Source: Bacteroidales bacterium (lineage in GTDB: Bacteria; Bacteroidota; Bacteroidia; Bacteroidales; P3). Taken from it: DNA of 6,114 nt. Positions 1 to 5,543 of the stretch are shown here, in pieces. The DNA lies in NCBI GenBank assembly GCA_016281475.1, contig JAEEIS010000247.1:1-6114 (forward strand), in the 5' to 3' direction. How positions within the stretch are numbered: the first letter of the stretch is position 1; every line of letters starts with the position of its first letter. The notes under the pieces were generated by a model. It was not told the origin of the DNA. It worked only from the letters and a program-made list of their open reading frames with translations, and searched no databases. A program made the translations under genes and the position numbers.

Positions 1-576
1 TACGCCGCCCGCCATTCCTACTCCTGCCCTACCGGCATCGCACTGATGCGCAAGAAGCTTGGTCTGTTGGCCTTCGGTAACGTGGGTCGCAACGTCGCCC
101 GCATCGCCAAGGGCTTCGGCATGGAAGTGTATGCCTACGACGCATTCCTCACCGCCGACCAGATTAACGCCAGCGGCATGGCCACCGCCGTCGCCAACCA
201 GGAAGCTCTCTTTGAGACCTGCGACGTCGTCTCCCTCCACATCCCCGCTACCGCCGAGACCAAGCAGAGCATCAATTACGCTCTCGTGGGCAAGATGCGC
301 AAGGGTGGCATCCTCGTGAACACTGCCCGCAAGGAAGTCATCAACGAGCCCGAGCTGCTCAAGCTGATGGCCGAGCGCACCGACCTCAAGTATGTCACCG
401 ACATCATGCCCGATGCCGATGCCGAGTTCAAGGCTTTCGAAGGCCGCTACTTCGCCACGCCCAAAAAGATGGGTGCTCAGACCGAAGAGGCCAACATCAA
501 CGCCGGTATCGCCGCTGCCAACCAGATCAGCGAATACTTCAAGAGCGGTTGCACCAAATTCCAGGTGAACAAGTAA
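1..576 (+). CDS. serA: D-3-phosphoglycerate dehydrogenase, short type, 5' end missing
   Basis: Oxidises 3-phosphoglycerate to 3-phosphohydroxypyruvate with NAD+, the first committed step of serine synthesis in the cytoplasm. The frame is open from base 1 with no start, so about 191 C-terminal residues of a protein usually near 305 are present. Visible parts: the Rossmann nucleotide loop AFGNVGR (about 73-93), the acid ending strand 2 in YAYD (about 133-144), the DVVSLHIPAT segment typical of 2-hydroxyacid dehydrogenases, and VNTARKEVIN carrying the catalytic Arg (328-330). The expected active-site His is Lys in ATPKKMGAQ (463-465). As I recall, this substitution is shared by Bacteroidales and Entamoeba enzymes. 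The chain ends after the catalytic domain, with no ACT or other regulatory domain. An internal ATG at 46 is not the start, because codons 1-45 continue the family alignment. A strong terminator follows the stop. Other 2-hydroxyacid dehydrogenases are possible but much less likely. Confidence 0.92.
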   Translation, partial: YAARHSYSCPTGIALMRKKLGLLAFGNVGRNVARIAKGFGMEVYAYDAFLTADQINASGMATAVANQEALFETCDVVSLHIPATAETKQSINYALVGKMRKGGILVNTARKEVINEPELLKLMAERTDLKYVTDIMPDADAEFKAFEGRYFATPKKMGAQTEEANINAGIAAANQISEYFKSGCTKFQVNK

Positions 577-594
577 TATCGCAATGCTTTTCAG

Positions 595-622
595 AAAGGG
601 GGGAGGCGAGCCTCCCCCTTTT
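595..622 (+). terminator. Intrinsic terminator after serA
   Basis: A G/C-rich stem of about 12 bp (arms 595-606 and 611-622, one G-T pair, tetraloop CGAG) begins 18 bases after the serA stop. The outer stem is A/T: three A on the left and four T on the right, so the stem ends in a T run as in a rho-independent terminator. It probably ends the serA transcript. It lies only 10 bases before the next start codon. Confidence 0.85.
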
Positions 623-632
623 CGTTTATCCC

Positions 633-1526
633 ATGCTCTGTATTTTCAACCCCGAACACGACCTCTGCCTCGCCAACGGCAGCCCGCATTATGTGCCGCC
701 CGCCTCGGCGCTGGCCTTTGCCGCCGCAGCGTGCAGGCTGATGCGTTGTGTCTATCCCTCGGCGCAGTGCCTACCCGCTGCTGCTGCGGGCGATGCCTAT
801 CGTCTCGCCCCCGACCCACTCCTTGTGCCGTGGGGCTGGAATGCCACGCTCAAGAGCCATCTGCTCCGTCAGGGCATCCCCGGGCATCTGATGCCGTCCG
901 ACGACGCTCTGGCTCACTGGCGTCAGCTGCAGCACCGCGCCACCCTGCTCCCCCTCCAGCCCGACAGCAGTGCCGTGACCACGGTAGCTGAGGTCGAGGC
1001 CCTGTTGGCAGAGCATCCCGACATGGTGCTCAAGGCTCCCTGGTCGGGGTCGGGCAGGGGACTGCGGTGGGTGTCGCGCCGCCTCACCGACCACGACAAG
1101 GCATGGCTCGACAAGGTGGTGCACGAACAGCGTTGCGCCATCGCCGAGTCGCGTTGGGCCGTGGCGCACGATTTCGCCCTTGAATACAGGGTTGACGACC
1201 ACGGGCTGGCCTTCATAGGCCTATCCCTGTTTGAGACCGCCAACGGTGTCTACCGCGGCAACCGCCTGCTGCCCGACCCTGCCATTGCCCGCCTGGTGGG
1301 CTTCCCGCTGTCGCGGCGTGCCGACCTGGAGGTCTGGCTCACCGACCATATCGTGCCGCACTACCGCGGTCCCTTGGGCATCGACTGCATCCTCGACACC
1401 GACGGCCGGCACCATATCTCCGAAATCAACCTCCGCCACACCATGGGCCTCGTCGCCCATGAGTATCTGCGCCAACACCCCGAGGCGGAAGGCTCGCTTT
1501 TCGTGCCCATGGGCTGTCGCGGATGA
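633..1526 (+). CDS. Uncharacterised ATP-grasp-like protein
   Basis: A 297-residue protein with no signal peptide, so probably cytoplasmic. It begins with IFNPEHDLCLAN, an N-terminal signature I associate with a widespread Bacteroidota family annotated as hypothetical. Residues 131-143 (MVLKAPWSGSGRG) look like the ATP-grasp nucleotide strand and glycine-rich loop with Lys134. Residues 249-268 (GIDCILD, then HISEINLR) look like the C-terminal metal-binding Glu264-x-Asn266 motif. This suggests ATP-dependent ligation or phosphorylation of an unknown substrate; no substrate can be named. I chose ATG 633 because it puts the IFNPEHD signature at the N terminus. The in-frame ATG at 549 would overlap serA and encode the terminator hairpin. 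There is no clear Shine-Dalgarno sequence. Expression may come from read-through of the terminator at 595-622 or from a promoter not visible here. Confidence 0.8.
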   Translation: MLCIFNPEHDLCLANGSPHYVPPASALAFAAAACRLMRCVYPSAQCLPAAAAGDAYRLAPDPLLVPWGWNATLKSHLLRQGIPGHLMPSDDALAHWRQLQHRATLLPLQPDSSAVTTVAEVEALLAEHPDMVLKAPWSGSGRGLRWVSRRLTDHDKAWLDKVVHEQRCAIAESRWAVAHDFALEYRVDDHGLAFIGLSLFETANGVYRGNRLLPDPAIARLVGFPLSRRADLEVWLTDHIVPHYRGPLGIDCILDTDGRHHISEINLRHTMGLVAHEYLRQHPEAEGSLFVPMGCRG

Positions 1527-1555
1527 AAAAAGTCTGCTATTTCAAAAAAAAAGTG

Positions 1556-1563
1556 TATTTTTG
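1556..1563 (+). promoter_or_regulatory. Bacteroidota -7 promoter box for the riboswitch-terC-mntP operon
   Basis: TATTTTTG matches the Bacteroidota -7 consensus TAnnTTTG exactly. A one-mismatch -33 box (TCTG, 1533-1536) sits 19 bases upstream across an A-rich stretch. Transcription would start near 1570, just before the first riboswitch stem, so the whole leader would be transcribed. It lies 29 bases after the stop of the ATP-grasp gene and makes terC-mntP a separate transcription unit. Confidence 0.75.
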
Positions 1564-1574
1564 CAACCGATTTT

Positions 1575-1718
1575 ATGAGGGAGTAATTGGCGGCATAGGC
1601 CGTGAGTGTTGTCAACAAATCACTGGCTAGTAATAGCTTGGCAGCGTTCGTAAGCAATGAGACTCATAGTTGCGATTGGTCGTAACTATGGGTATTTTTG
1701 TTTGCCATCCTCCCTTAT
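1575..1718 (+). ncRNA. yybP-ykoY manganese riboswitch
   Basis: A structured leader, about 144 nt, between the promoter and terC. The closing stem P1 pairs 1575-1583 (AUGAGGGAG) with 1710-1718 (CUCCCUUAU), 9 bp with one G-U. The 5' strand runs into GGGAGUAA, like the GGGGAGUA start of the class, and the 3' strand ends in CCUCCCU, also typical. Inside are small hairpins at 1591-1602 and 1605-1624 and a near-perfect 14-bp hairpin at 1662-1693 (loop UUGG), directly after GAGACUCAU. The class binds Mn2+ and normally turns on exporters; both genes behind it (TerC, MntP) are its classical targets. There is no U-tract terminator before terC, so control may be translational: UCCU (1708-1711), free when P1 is open, can pair with AGGA (1751-1754) just before the start. 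That last step is inference. A covariance-model hit would settle the class. Confidence 0.82.
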
Positions 1719-1758
1719 AAAAGCAAAATATAGAGTAATTATTAATAAATAGGAATAC

Positions 1759-2808
1759 ATGTCACGATTTTTCTTCTTTGCAGCATTTCTGATTTTCATC
1801 ATCTTCATGCTTGCACTCGATTTGGGTGTCTTTCACAAAAAAGACCACGAGATTAAAATGCGCGAGGCGGCTCTTTGGACCGTCGTCTGGGTTTCACTGG
1901 CAATGCTGTTCGGCCTCCTGCTCCTCTTCCGGGCGGAGTGGGTACATGACATCCGTTGCATCGAAGACCTCCTCGCCTACGTCAAGGGCACCGAGCTGGA
2001 GGCCCTTATCCAGCCCGAAATGAGCTATTCCGCCGCCCTGCAGGTCTATCGCAAGGAAATCTTCTCGCAATATCTGGCGGGCTATTTCCTCGAAGAGTCG
2101 CTCTCCATCGACAACATCTTCGTGATGATAATGATTTTCACCAGCTTCGGCATCGCCAAGAAGTTTTACCACAGGGTCCTCTTCTGGGGCATCCTGGGTG
2201 CCATTGTCATGCGTTTCCTTTTCATCTTCCTCTTGGGTGCCTTGGTCGGACGCTTCTCGTGGGTGCTGGCCATCTTCGGCGTGATTCTTATCTATAGCGG
2301 TATCAAGATGTTTGTCAAGAAGAACGACGAGCAAATCGACACTGCCAACCATCCTGCCGTGCGCTTTGCCAGCTGTTTCTTCCCCGTCACGCGCGAGCTC
2401 CACGACCACAAGTTCTTTGTCCAGCTCGACGGACGCACCTTCATGACCCCCCTCTTCCTGGTGTTGATAGTCATCGAGTTCTCCGACATCATCTTCGCCG
2501 TCGACAGCATCCCTGCCGTCTTCTCCGTCACCACCGACACCTTCATCGTCTTCTTCTCCAACATCTTTGCCATCATGGGCCTCCGCTCGCTCTTCTTCCT
2601 GCTTAGCAACGTCACCGACCGCTTCTGGCTTCTGCGTTTCGGCCTGGGCCTGCTGCTATGCTTCATCGGTTTCAAGATGATTGGACACGAATTCTTCCAT
2701 ATCAGCATCTCCACCGTCCATTCGCTCATCATCATCTTGGGCATACTGGTGGGCTCCGTCCTGCTTTCGCTGGTCTTCCCCCATCGCAAACACGCGCAGG
2801 TGCAATAG
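1759..2808 (+). CDS. TerC/Alx-family membrane protein, probable manganese export
   Basis: A 349-residue inner-membrane protein with about seven to nine hydrophobic segments. TerC-family signatures: LALDLGVFHKK (18-28), LEESLSIDNIFVM (111-123), and a second acidic membrane motif FSDIIFAVDSIPAVF (241-255) followed by NIFAIMGLRSLFFLL. The acidic residues Asp21, Glu113, Asp118, Glu240, Asp243 and Asp249 lie in or beside membrane segments and probably form the cation path. About 40 extra residues between the second and third membrane segments (60-100) are, as I recall, usual in Bacteroidota members. Family members Alx and YkoY/MeeF take part in Mn2+ export or metalation of exported proteins; older tellurite-resistance names reflect TerC of ter plasmids, and no other ter genes are present here. 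AGGA at 1751-1754 is a short-spaced ribosome site. The riboswitch upstream and mntP 9 bases downstream support a manganese role. Confidence 0.9.
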   Translation: MSRFFFFAAFLIFIIFMLALDLGVFHKKDHEIKMREAALWTVVWVSLAMLFGLLLLFRAEWVHDIRCIEDLLAYVKGTELEALIQPEMSYSAALQVYRKEIFSQYLAGYFLEESLSIDNIFVMIMIFTSFGIAKKFYHRVLFWGILGAIVMRFLFIFLLGALVGRFSWVLAIFGVILIYSGIKMFVKKNDEQIDTANHPAVRFASCFFPVTRELHDHKFFVQLDGRTFMTPLFLVLIVIEFSDIIFAVDSIPAVFSVTTDTFIVFFSNIFAIMGLRSLFFLLSNVTDRFWLLRFGLGLLLCFIGFKMIGHEFFHISISTVHSLIIILGILVGSVLLSLVFPHRKHAQVQ

Positions 2809-2817
2809 TCGTCAGCC

Positions 2818-3381
2818 ATGACCCTTCTCGAATCCTTCCTCTTGGCACTGGCGCTCTGTGTCGACAGCTTTGTGGTCTCCACCACCAGTGCCTTCAAGAG
2901 CAAGATGCCCTATCGTCAGGGTCTGCTGTTGGCGTTGGTGCTGGCCCTGTTCCAAGGGGTGTTCCCATTGCTGGGGGCCCTGCTTGGCGAGGCCTTCAAG
3001 GAGGTCGTCGCTGCCGTCGACCACTGGATAGCCTTCGGCCTGCTGCTCTTTGTGGGGGGTAAGATGATATGGGATGCCTTCCATGACGGCGATGACGACA
3101 CAGCCCTCGATGTCACCCGCTTCGGCACCATGTGCCTCCTGGGTGTCGCTACCAGCATCGACGCCTTTGTCGTTGGCATCGGCTTCGGACTCAGCTGCAC
3201 CCTCGGTGAAATCCTCGTCACCGTGCTGGTCATCTTCTTGGCCACATTTGTCGTCTCCGTCGTGGGGGTGTGCCTGGGCAAGCGCAACATACCCATCCCC
3301 GAGAAGACCGCCACCCTGATTGCGGGCCTAGTCCTCATCGGCCTGGGCACCTACACCCTCCTCGAGCACACCGTTTTATGA
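2818..3381 (+). CDS. mntP: Manganese efflux pump MntP
   Basis: A 187-residue inner-membrane protein, the normal length for MntP (formerly YebN, DUF204), with six predicted membrane segments arranged as two similar halves. Each half carries the acidic motif: LCVDSFVVS (Asp16) in the first segment and TSIDAFVVGIGFG (Asp115) in the fourth. Comparable Asp residues are needed for Mn2+ export in the E. coli protein. A hydrophilic loop rich in Asp (HDGDDDTALD, 89-98) separates the halves. The start is 9 bases after the terC stop with no clear Shine-Dalgarno sequence, which suggests co-transcription and translational coupling under the upstream Mn2+ riboswitch. Role: lowers cytoplasmic Mn2+ when it is in excess. 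No hairpin terminator is obvious after the stop; the gene converges on the minus-strand gene ending at 3470. Confidence 0.93.
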   Translation: MTLLESFLLALALCVDSFVVSTTSAFKSKMPYRQGLLLALVLALFQGVFPLLGALLGEAFKEVVAAVDHWIAFGLLLFVGGKMIWDAFHDGDDDTALDVTRFGTMCLLGVATSIDAFVVGIGFGLSCTLGEILVTVLVIFLATFVVSVVGVCLGKRNIPIPEKTATLIAGLVLIGLGTYTLLEHTVL

Positions 3382-3405
3382 TTGAGAATTGAGAATTGAA
3401 AATTG
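3381..3405. repeat. Tandem 7-bp repeat (ATTGAGA) at the mntP stop
   Basis: ATTGAGA, ATTGAGA, ATTGAAA and a partial ATTG follow one another, starting on the last base of the mntP stop codon. The same 7-bp unit family, in opposite orientation, sits beside the stop of the lipoprotein gene at 5124-5137. GAATTG in this array can pair with CAATTC in the 15-bp repeat at 3425-3454. Function is unknown. Confidence 0.7.
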
Positions 3406-3424
3406 GCTGACGCAGCAGTATTGT

Positions 3425-3454
3425 CCCTTCACAATTCACCCCTTCACAATTCAC
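3425..3454. repeat. Perfect 15-bp tandem duplication
   Basis: CCCTTCACAATTCAC occurs twice head to tail (3425-3439 and 3440-3454) in the 88-base gap between the converging mntP and EEP genes. It could be slippage-prone DNA or part of an interspersed element. Together with the 7-bp array at 3381-3405 it could form a weak hairpin acting on both converging transcripts. Confidence 0.8.
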
Positions 3455-3469
3455 GAAACCCCATTAACT

Positions 3470-4294
3470 TCATTTCTCGATTCTCAATTTCATCTCAATG
3501 GCGTAGTGGTCCGAGACGTAGGGCACGCCGTAGTCGCCGTTCAGCGTCTTGAAGCTCTCCACCTTCCATCCGCGCACAAAGAAGTGGTCGATGCGGGAAG
3601 GGTTCGACTTGCCGAAACCCGAGAAGGTGTAGGCGGTGTCGCTCACCGGGGCGATGTCGCGTGCCGACAGTAGGCCTCTGTATCTTAGGGGGAGGAAGAT
3701 GCTGTCGTCGATGCCCGAGTTCATGTCGCCGCCCAGCACGACGGCTCCGTCGCACTGCTCCACAATAGAGCATAGCTGCAGCACCGAGCTCTTCCTGGCC
3801 TCACGCCCCACATGGTCCAGATGCGTGTTCAGGTAGGTGAAATGTTTGCCCGTGTAGGCGTCCTCGAAGGTGGCCACCGTCACCGTGCGGCGGCAGGCGG
3901 CGTCCCAGCCGAAGCTCACGCTGTCGGGGGTCTCGCTCAGCCAGTAGGTCTTCCACCCTATCAGTTCCAGCCTGTTGTAGTTGTAATAGATGCACATGCT
4001 CTCGCCCAGCGTGTCGCCGTCGTCGCGGCCCACGCCTATGCTTCTGTAGTGCAAGCCCAACGTGCTGTCGAGCCATGCCTTCTGGTCAGGCAGCACCTCC
4101 TGCATGCCCACGGCATCGGGCATCTCCTCCAGTATCATTGCCGCCATCGCGTCGCGGCGGTATTGCCAGGCGTTCTCACCGTCGTCCTCCCACACACCGT
4201 TGTAGCGCACGTTCAGCGACATGATGGTGAGACTCTTGTTCTGGCAGCCACACAGCGTCACTGCTGCCACCAGTAGTAATACGATTCGTTTCAT
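3470..4294 (-). CDS. Endonuclease/exonuclease/phosphatase-family lipoprotein
   Basis: A 274-residue phosphoesterase with a lipoprotein signal: Lys-Arg, a hydrophobic run, then LCGC with lipid-attachment Cys17. It would be anchored in the cell envelope. The full set of EEP catalytic motifs is present: MSLNVRYN (Asn28), MQEV (Glu66), LNTHLDH (His158, Asp160), GGDMN (Asp190, Asn192), RIDHFF (Asp236, His237) and SDHYAI (Asp262, His263). The stretch DDGENAW..RR after the first motif is typical of a Bacteroidota EEP subfamily. The fold cleaves phosphodiesters or phosphomonoesters with a divalent metal. The substrate (nucleic acid, phospholipid head group or sugar phosphate) cannot be told; an envelope location suggests nutrient or phosphate scavenging. 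The start ATG has the purine-rich AGAAAGAA 3 bases upstream. The leader contains five CTCCC-type 12-bp repeats. It lies in line with two upstream exported-protein genes, but the 149-base gap makes a shared operon uncertain. Confidence 0.92.
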   Translation of the reverse strand: MKRIVLLLVAAVTLCGCQNKSLTIMSLNVRYNGVWEDDGENAWQYRRDAMAAMILEEMPDAVGMQEVLPDQKAWLDSTLGLHYRSIGVGRDDGDTLGESMCIYYNYNRLELIGWKTYWLSETPDSVSFGWDAACRRTVTVATFEDAYTGKHFTYLNTHLDHVGREARKSSVLQLCSIVEQCDGAVVLGGDMNSGIDDSIFLPLRYRGLLSARDIAPVSDTAYTFSGFGKSNPSRIDHFFVRGWKVESFKTLNGDYGVPYVSDHYAIEMKLRIEK

Positions 4295-4313
4295 AGTTCT
4301 TTCTATTAATTAA

Positions 4314-4373
4314 GAGGGAGTTAAAGAGGGAGTTAAAGGGGGAGTTAAAAAGGGAGTAATAAAAGGGAGTTAA
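4314..4373. repeat. Five tandem 12-bp units (GAGGGAGTTAAA)
   Basis: Units start at 4314, 4326, 4338 and 4350, and a fifth near 4362 with a one-base shift. The first two are identical; the third differs at one base, and the fourth is the most altered (GGGAGTAATA). The array fills most of the leader of the EEP gene, 20 bases upstream of its start. On the transcribed strand it reads as repeated TTTAACTCCC. Three diverged copies in inverse orientation lie at 4412-4443. Confidence 0.85.
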
Positions 4374-4411
4374 AAGGAACAATACATTTGGCGACCAAGC
4401 ATTTGTCCACA

Positions 4412-4443
4412 TTAACTCCCATTTTAACTTCCACTTAAACTCC
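4412..4443. repeat. Three inverted copies of the 12-bp unit
   Basis: TTAACTCCC, TTAACTTCC and TTAAACTCC at 4412, 4424 and 4435 are the reverse complement of the unit at 4314-4373. The last copy abuts the stop codon of the thioredoxin-like gene. The two arrays can fold into a long imperfect hairpin with a loop of about 38 bases, which could attenuate transcription between the two minus-strand genes or protect a 3' end. Confidence 0.75.
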
Positions 4444-4989
4444 TCATTTCAAAGTCTCAATAGCCTCGATAGTCCAGTTCTGGAAGAATGCCAGCACCTT
4501 GTCGTGGCTGTAGCTCTTATCCTCCTCCAGATACGCGCTGTTCTGTATGTGCAGCACCTCGCCCTTGTGGTTCAGCACCACCAGCACGGGGTAGCCGAAG
4601 CGTCCGGGGTTGCCCAGCCGTTTCAGCATGTCGGGATTCTTGTGCTCCTTCGAGGTGTTGAGGTGGATATAGACGAAGTGCTCCTCCACAAACTTGGCGA
4701 TGTCGTCGTGGCGGGTGATGAAGTCGGCAAAGCGCAGGCACCACGGGCACCAGTTGCCGCCCACCTGGCAGATCACCAGCCGGCCCGAGTTGCGGGCCTC
4801 CTCCAGGGCCTCGTCGATTTGCTGCATGGGGTCGCGCTCCTCGTCATACACCTTCTTCAGCCCCTCGGCATTCTTCTTACCCTCCTTGAGGGCGGTCTTT
4901 TCCAGTTTCTTGCCTGCCCCCTTATTCTGCTGGGCAAATGCAGGCATCGCCAGCATCGCGACAATGGTCAAAATGATGATTTTCTTCAT
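4444..4989 (-). CDS. Periplasmic thioredoxin-like protein (WCPWC)
   Basis: A 181-residue protein with a signal peptide (KK, hydrophobic run, cleavage expected after AFA at residue 19) and no lipobox, so probably soluble in the periplasm. A charged, Lys-rich linker (22-50) precedes a thioredoxin-like domain (about 55-180). The redox motif is WCPWC (80-84), preceded by the strand LVICQVGGN. The cis-proline expected opposite the CxxC is Pro134 in GYPVLVVL. The LGNPGRFGYPV and QNSAYLEE segments recall a Bacteroidota thioredoxin_7/DUF255-like subfamily. Likely role: thiol-disulfide exchange or reductase partner in the envelope; the natural substrate is unknown. The start codon follows an A/T-rich leader without a clear ribosome site, as often in Bacteroidota. 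No -7 box was found in the 153 bases upstream, so it may be transcribed from the lipoprotein promoter at 5544-5551. Confidence 0.9.
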   Translation of the reverse strand: MKKIIILTIVAMLAMPAFAQQNKGAGKKLEKTALKEGKKNAEGLKKVYDEERDPMQQIDEALEEARNSGRLVICQVGGNWCPWCLRFADFITRHDDIAKFVEEHFVYIHLNTSKEHKNPDMLKRLGNPGRFGYPVLVVLNHKGEVLHIQNSAYLEEDKSYSHDKVLAFFQNWTIEAIETLK

Positions 4990-5047
4990 AAAAAATATCT
5001 TGTTTAATGTTTAAAGTTTAATGGTTAGAGAATATCCAGATGCGTCA

Positions 5048-5103
5048 GGACGTATGTCCACCGGACATCCTTAATCCTCTTGAGAGGGGTGCCACGAAGT
5101 GGC
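5048..5103. repeat. Cluster of small hairpins resembling an interspersed REP-type element
   Basis: Three adjacent palindromes in the gap between the lipoprotein and thioredoxin-like genes: ATGTCC/GGACAT (5054-5059 with 5063-5068, loop ACC; a further GGAC at 5048-5051 offers an alternative pairing), CCTC/GAGG (5076-5079 with 5084-5087, loop TTGA), and GCCAC/GTGGC (5091-5095 with 5099-5103, loop GAA). Each hairpin is followed by a G or C run. The pattern of paired short hairpins in a gap looks like an interspersed intergenic repeat; it could also stabilise or end the upstream mRNA. Copy number cannot be judged here. Confidence 0.55.
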
Positions 5104-5123
5104 GGGGTATGTCTTTATTTCTA

Positions 5124-5137
5124 TTTTCAATTTTCAA
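5124..5137. repeat. Tandem 7-bp repeat (TTTTCAA) at the lipoprotein stop
   Basis: TTTTCAA occurs twice, 5 bases beyond the stop of the minus-strand lipoprotein gene. Its reverse complement is a circular shift of ATTGAAA, the third unit of the array at 3381-3405. Both arrays sit directly after a stop codon in the same orientation relative to the gene, which suggests one repeat family attached to gene 3' ends. Confidence 0.6.
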
Positions 5138-5142
5138 TTCCC

Positions 5143-5520
5143 TCAGTACAGTTTGCTCCACACCTCCTCCACATACTTGCCTGCGAAGTCGATATACACG
5201 CACACCTCCACTCTGTAGTCCAGCTGCGGGTCGGTGGTGCCCTCCAGCTTCTTGTCGGCCATGCTTGCCAGCTTCAGGGTCAGCGACCGCACGTCGTGCG
5301 TGTTCGTGTTGCGGGCAATCACCGTGTTGTCGTTCACCCGCTCGTAGTAGTTGCAGAACGTGCTCCGGTAGGCCTGCTCAATCTCGGTCTCCTCCAGGTG
5401 CTTGGGCGTGTGGTGCAGCTGCCAGAATACCTTGCAGTCCATCAGCTCCTCCTCCTTGTTGGAGCACCCGCACAGGCAGCCCGCCACCAGCAATGCAATA
5501 ATCCATCGGTACATAGTCAT
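5143..5520 (-). CDS. Small lipoprotein of unknown function
   Basis: A 125-residue protein with no family I recognise. The N terminus is a lipoprotein signal: MTMYRW, hydrophobic IIALLVA, then two candidate cysteines, Cys15 (VAGC) and Cys19 (LCGC). Cys19 is followed by SNKEEE, resembling the acidic lipoprotein export signal that places Bacteroidota lipoproteins on the cell surface; surface exposure is inference. The mature part is mixed charged and hydrophobic and ends in a strand-like YRVEVCVYIDF stretch. The start may be ATG 5520 or the second ATG at 5514, which would give a more usual MYRW start. A Bacteroidota -7 box lies only 24 bases upstream, leaving a very short leader. It is the first of three minus-strand genes for exported proteins, followed by a gap with hairpin repeats. 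Confidence 0.82.
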   Translation of the reverse strand: MTMYRWIIALLVAGCLCGCSNKEEELMDCKVFWQLHHTPKHLEETEIEQAYRSTFCNYYERVNDNTVIARNTNTHDVRSLTLKLASMADKKLEGTTDPQLDYRVEVCVYIDFAGKYVEEVWSKLY

Positions 5521-5543
5521 ACAGAATTGTGAGTTTCAAAATG

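Noticed and set aside
549..632. Upstream in-frame ATG for the ATP-grasp gene
   Set aside because: It would overlap the serA end and translate the terminator hairpin; the family signature begins right after ATG 633.
771..1202. Minus-strand open frame opposite the ATP-grasp gene
   Set aside because: It is a shadow frame of a G+C-rich gene; the plus-strand frame has the conserved motifs.
1759..2808. Tellurite-resistance (ter) island
   Set aside because: Only the TerC family protein is present, without terA, terB, terD or terE; the riboswitch and mntP point to manganese instead.
3812..4276. Plus-strand open frame opposite the EEP gene
   Set aside because: The minus-strand EEP frame carries the complete set of catalytic motifs; the plus frame is Val/His-rich shadow sequence.
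4176..4412. Minus-strand frame with repeating FNSL residues
   Set aside because: The repeat is only the translation of the 12-bp DNA units; it overlaps the EEP start in another frame.
4314..4443. Possible CRISPR array from regularly spaced repeats
   Set aside because: Units are 12 bp with no spacers between them and there are no cas genes; the same holds for the 10-bp array at 5853-5922.
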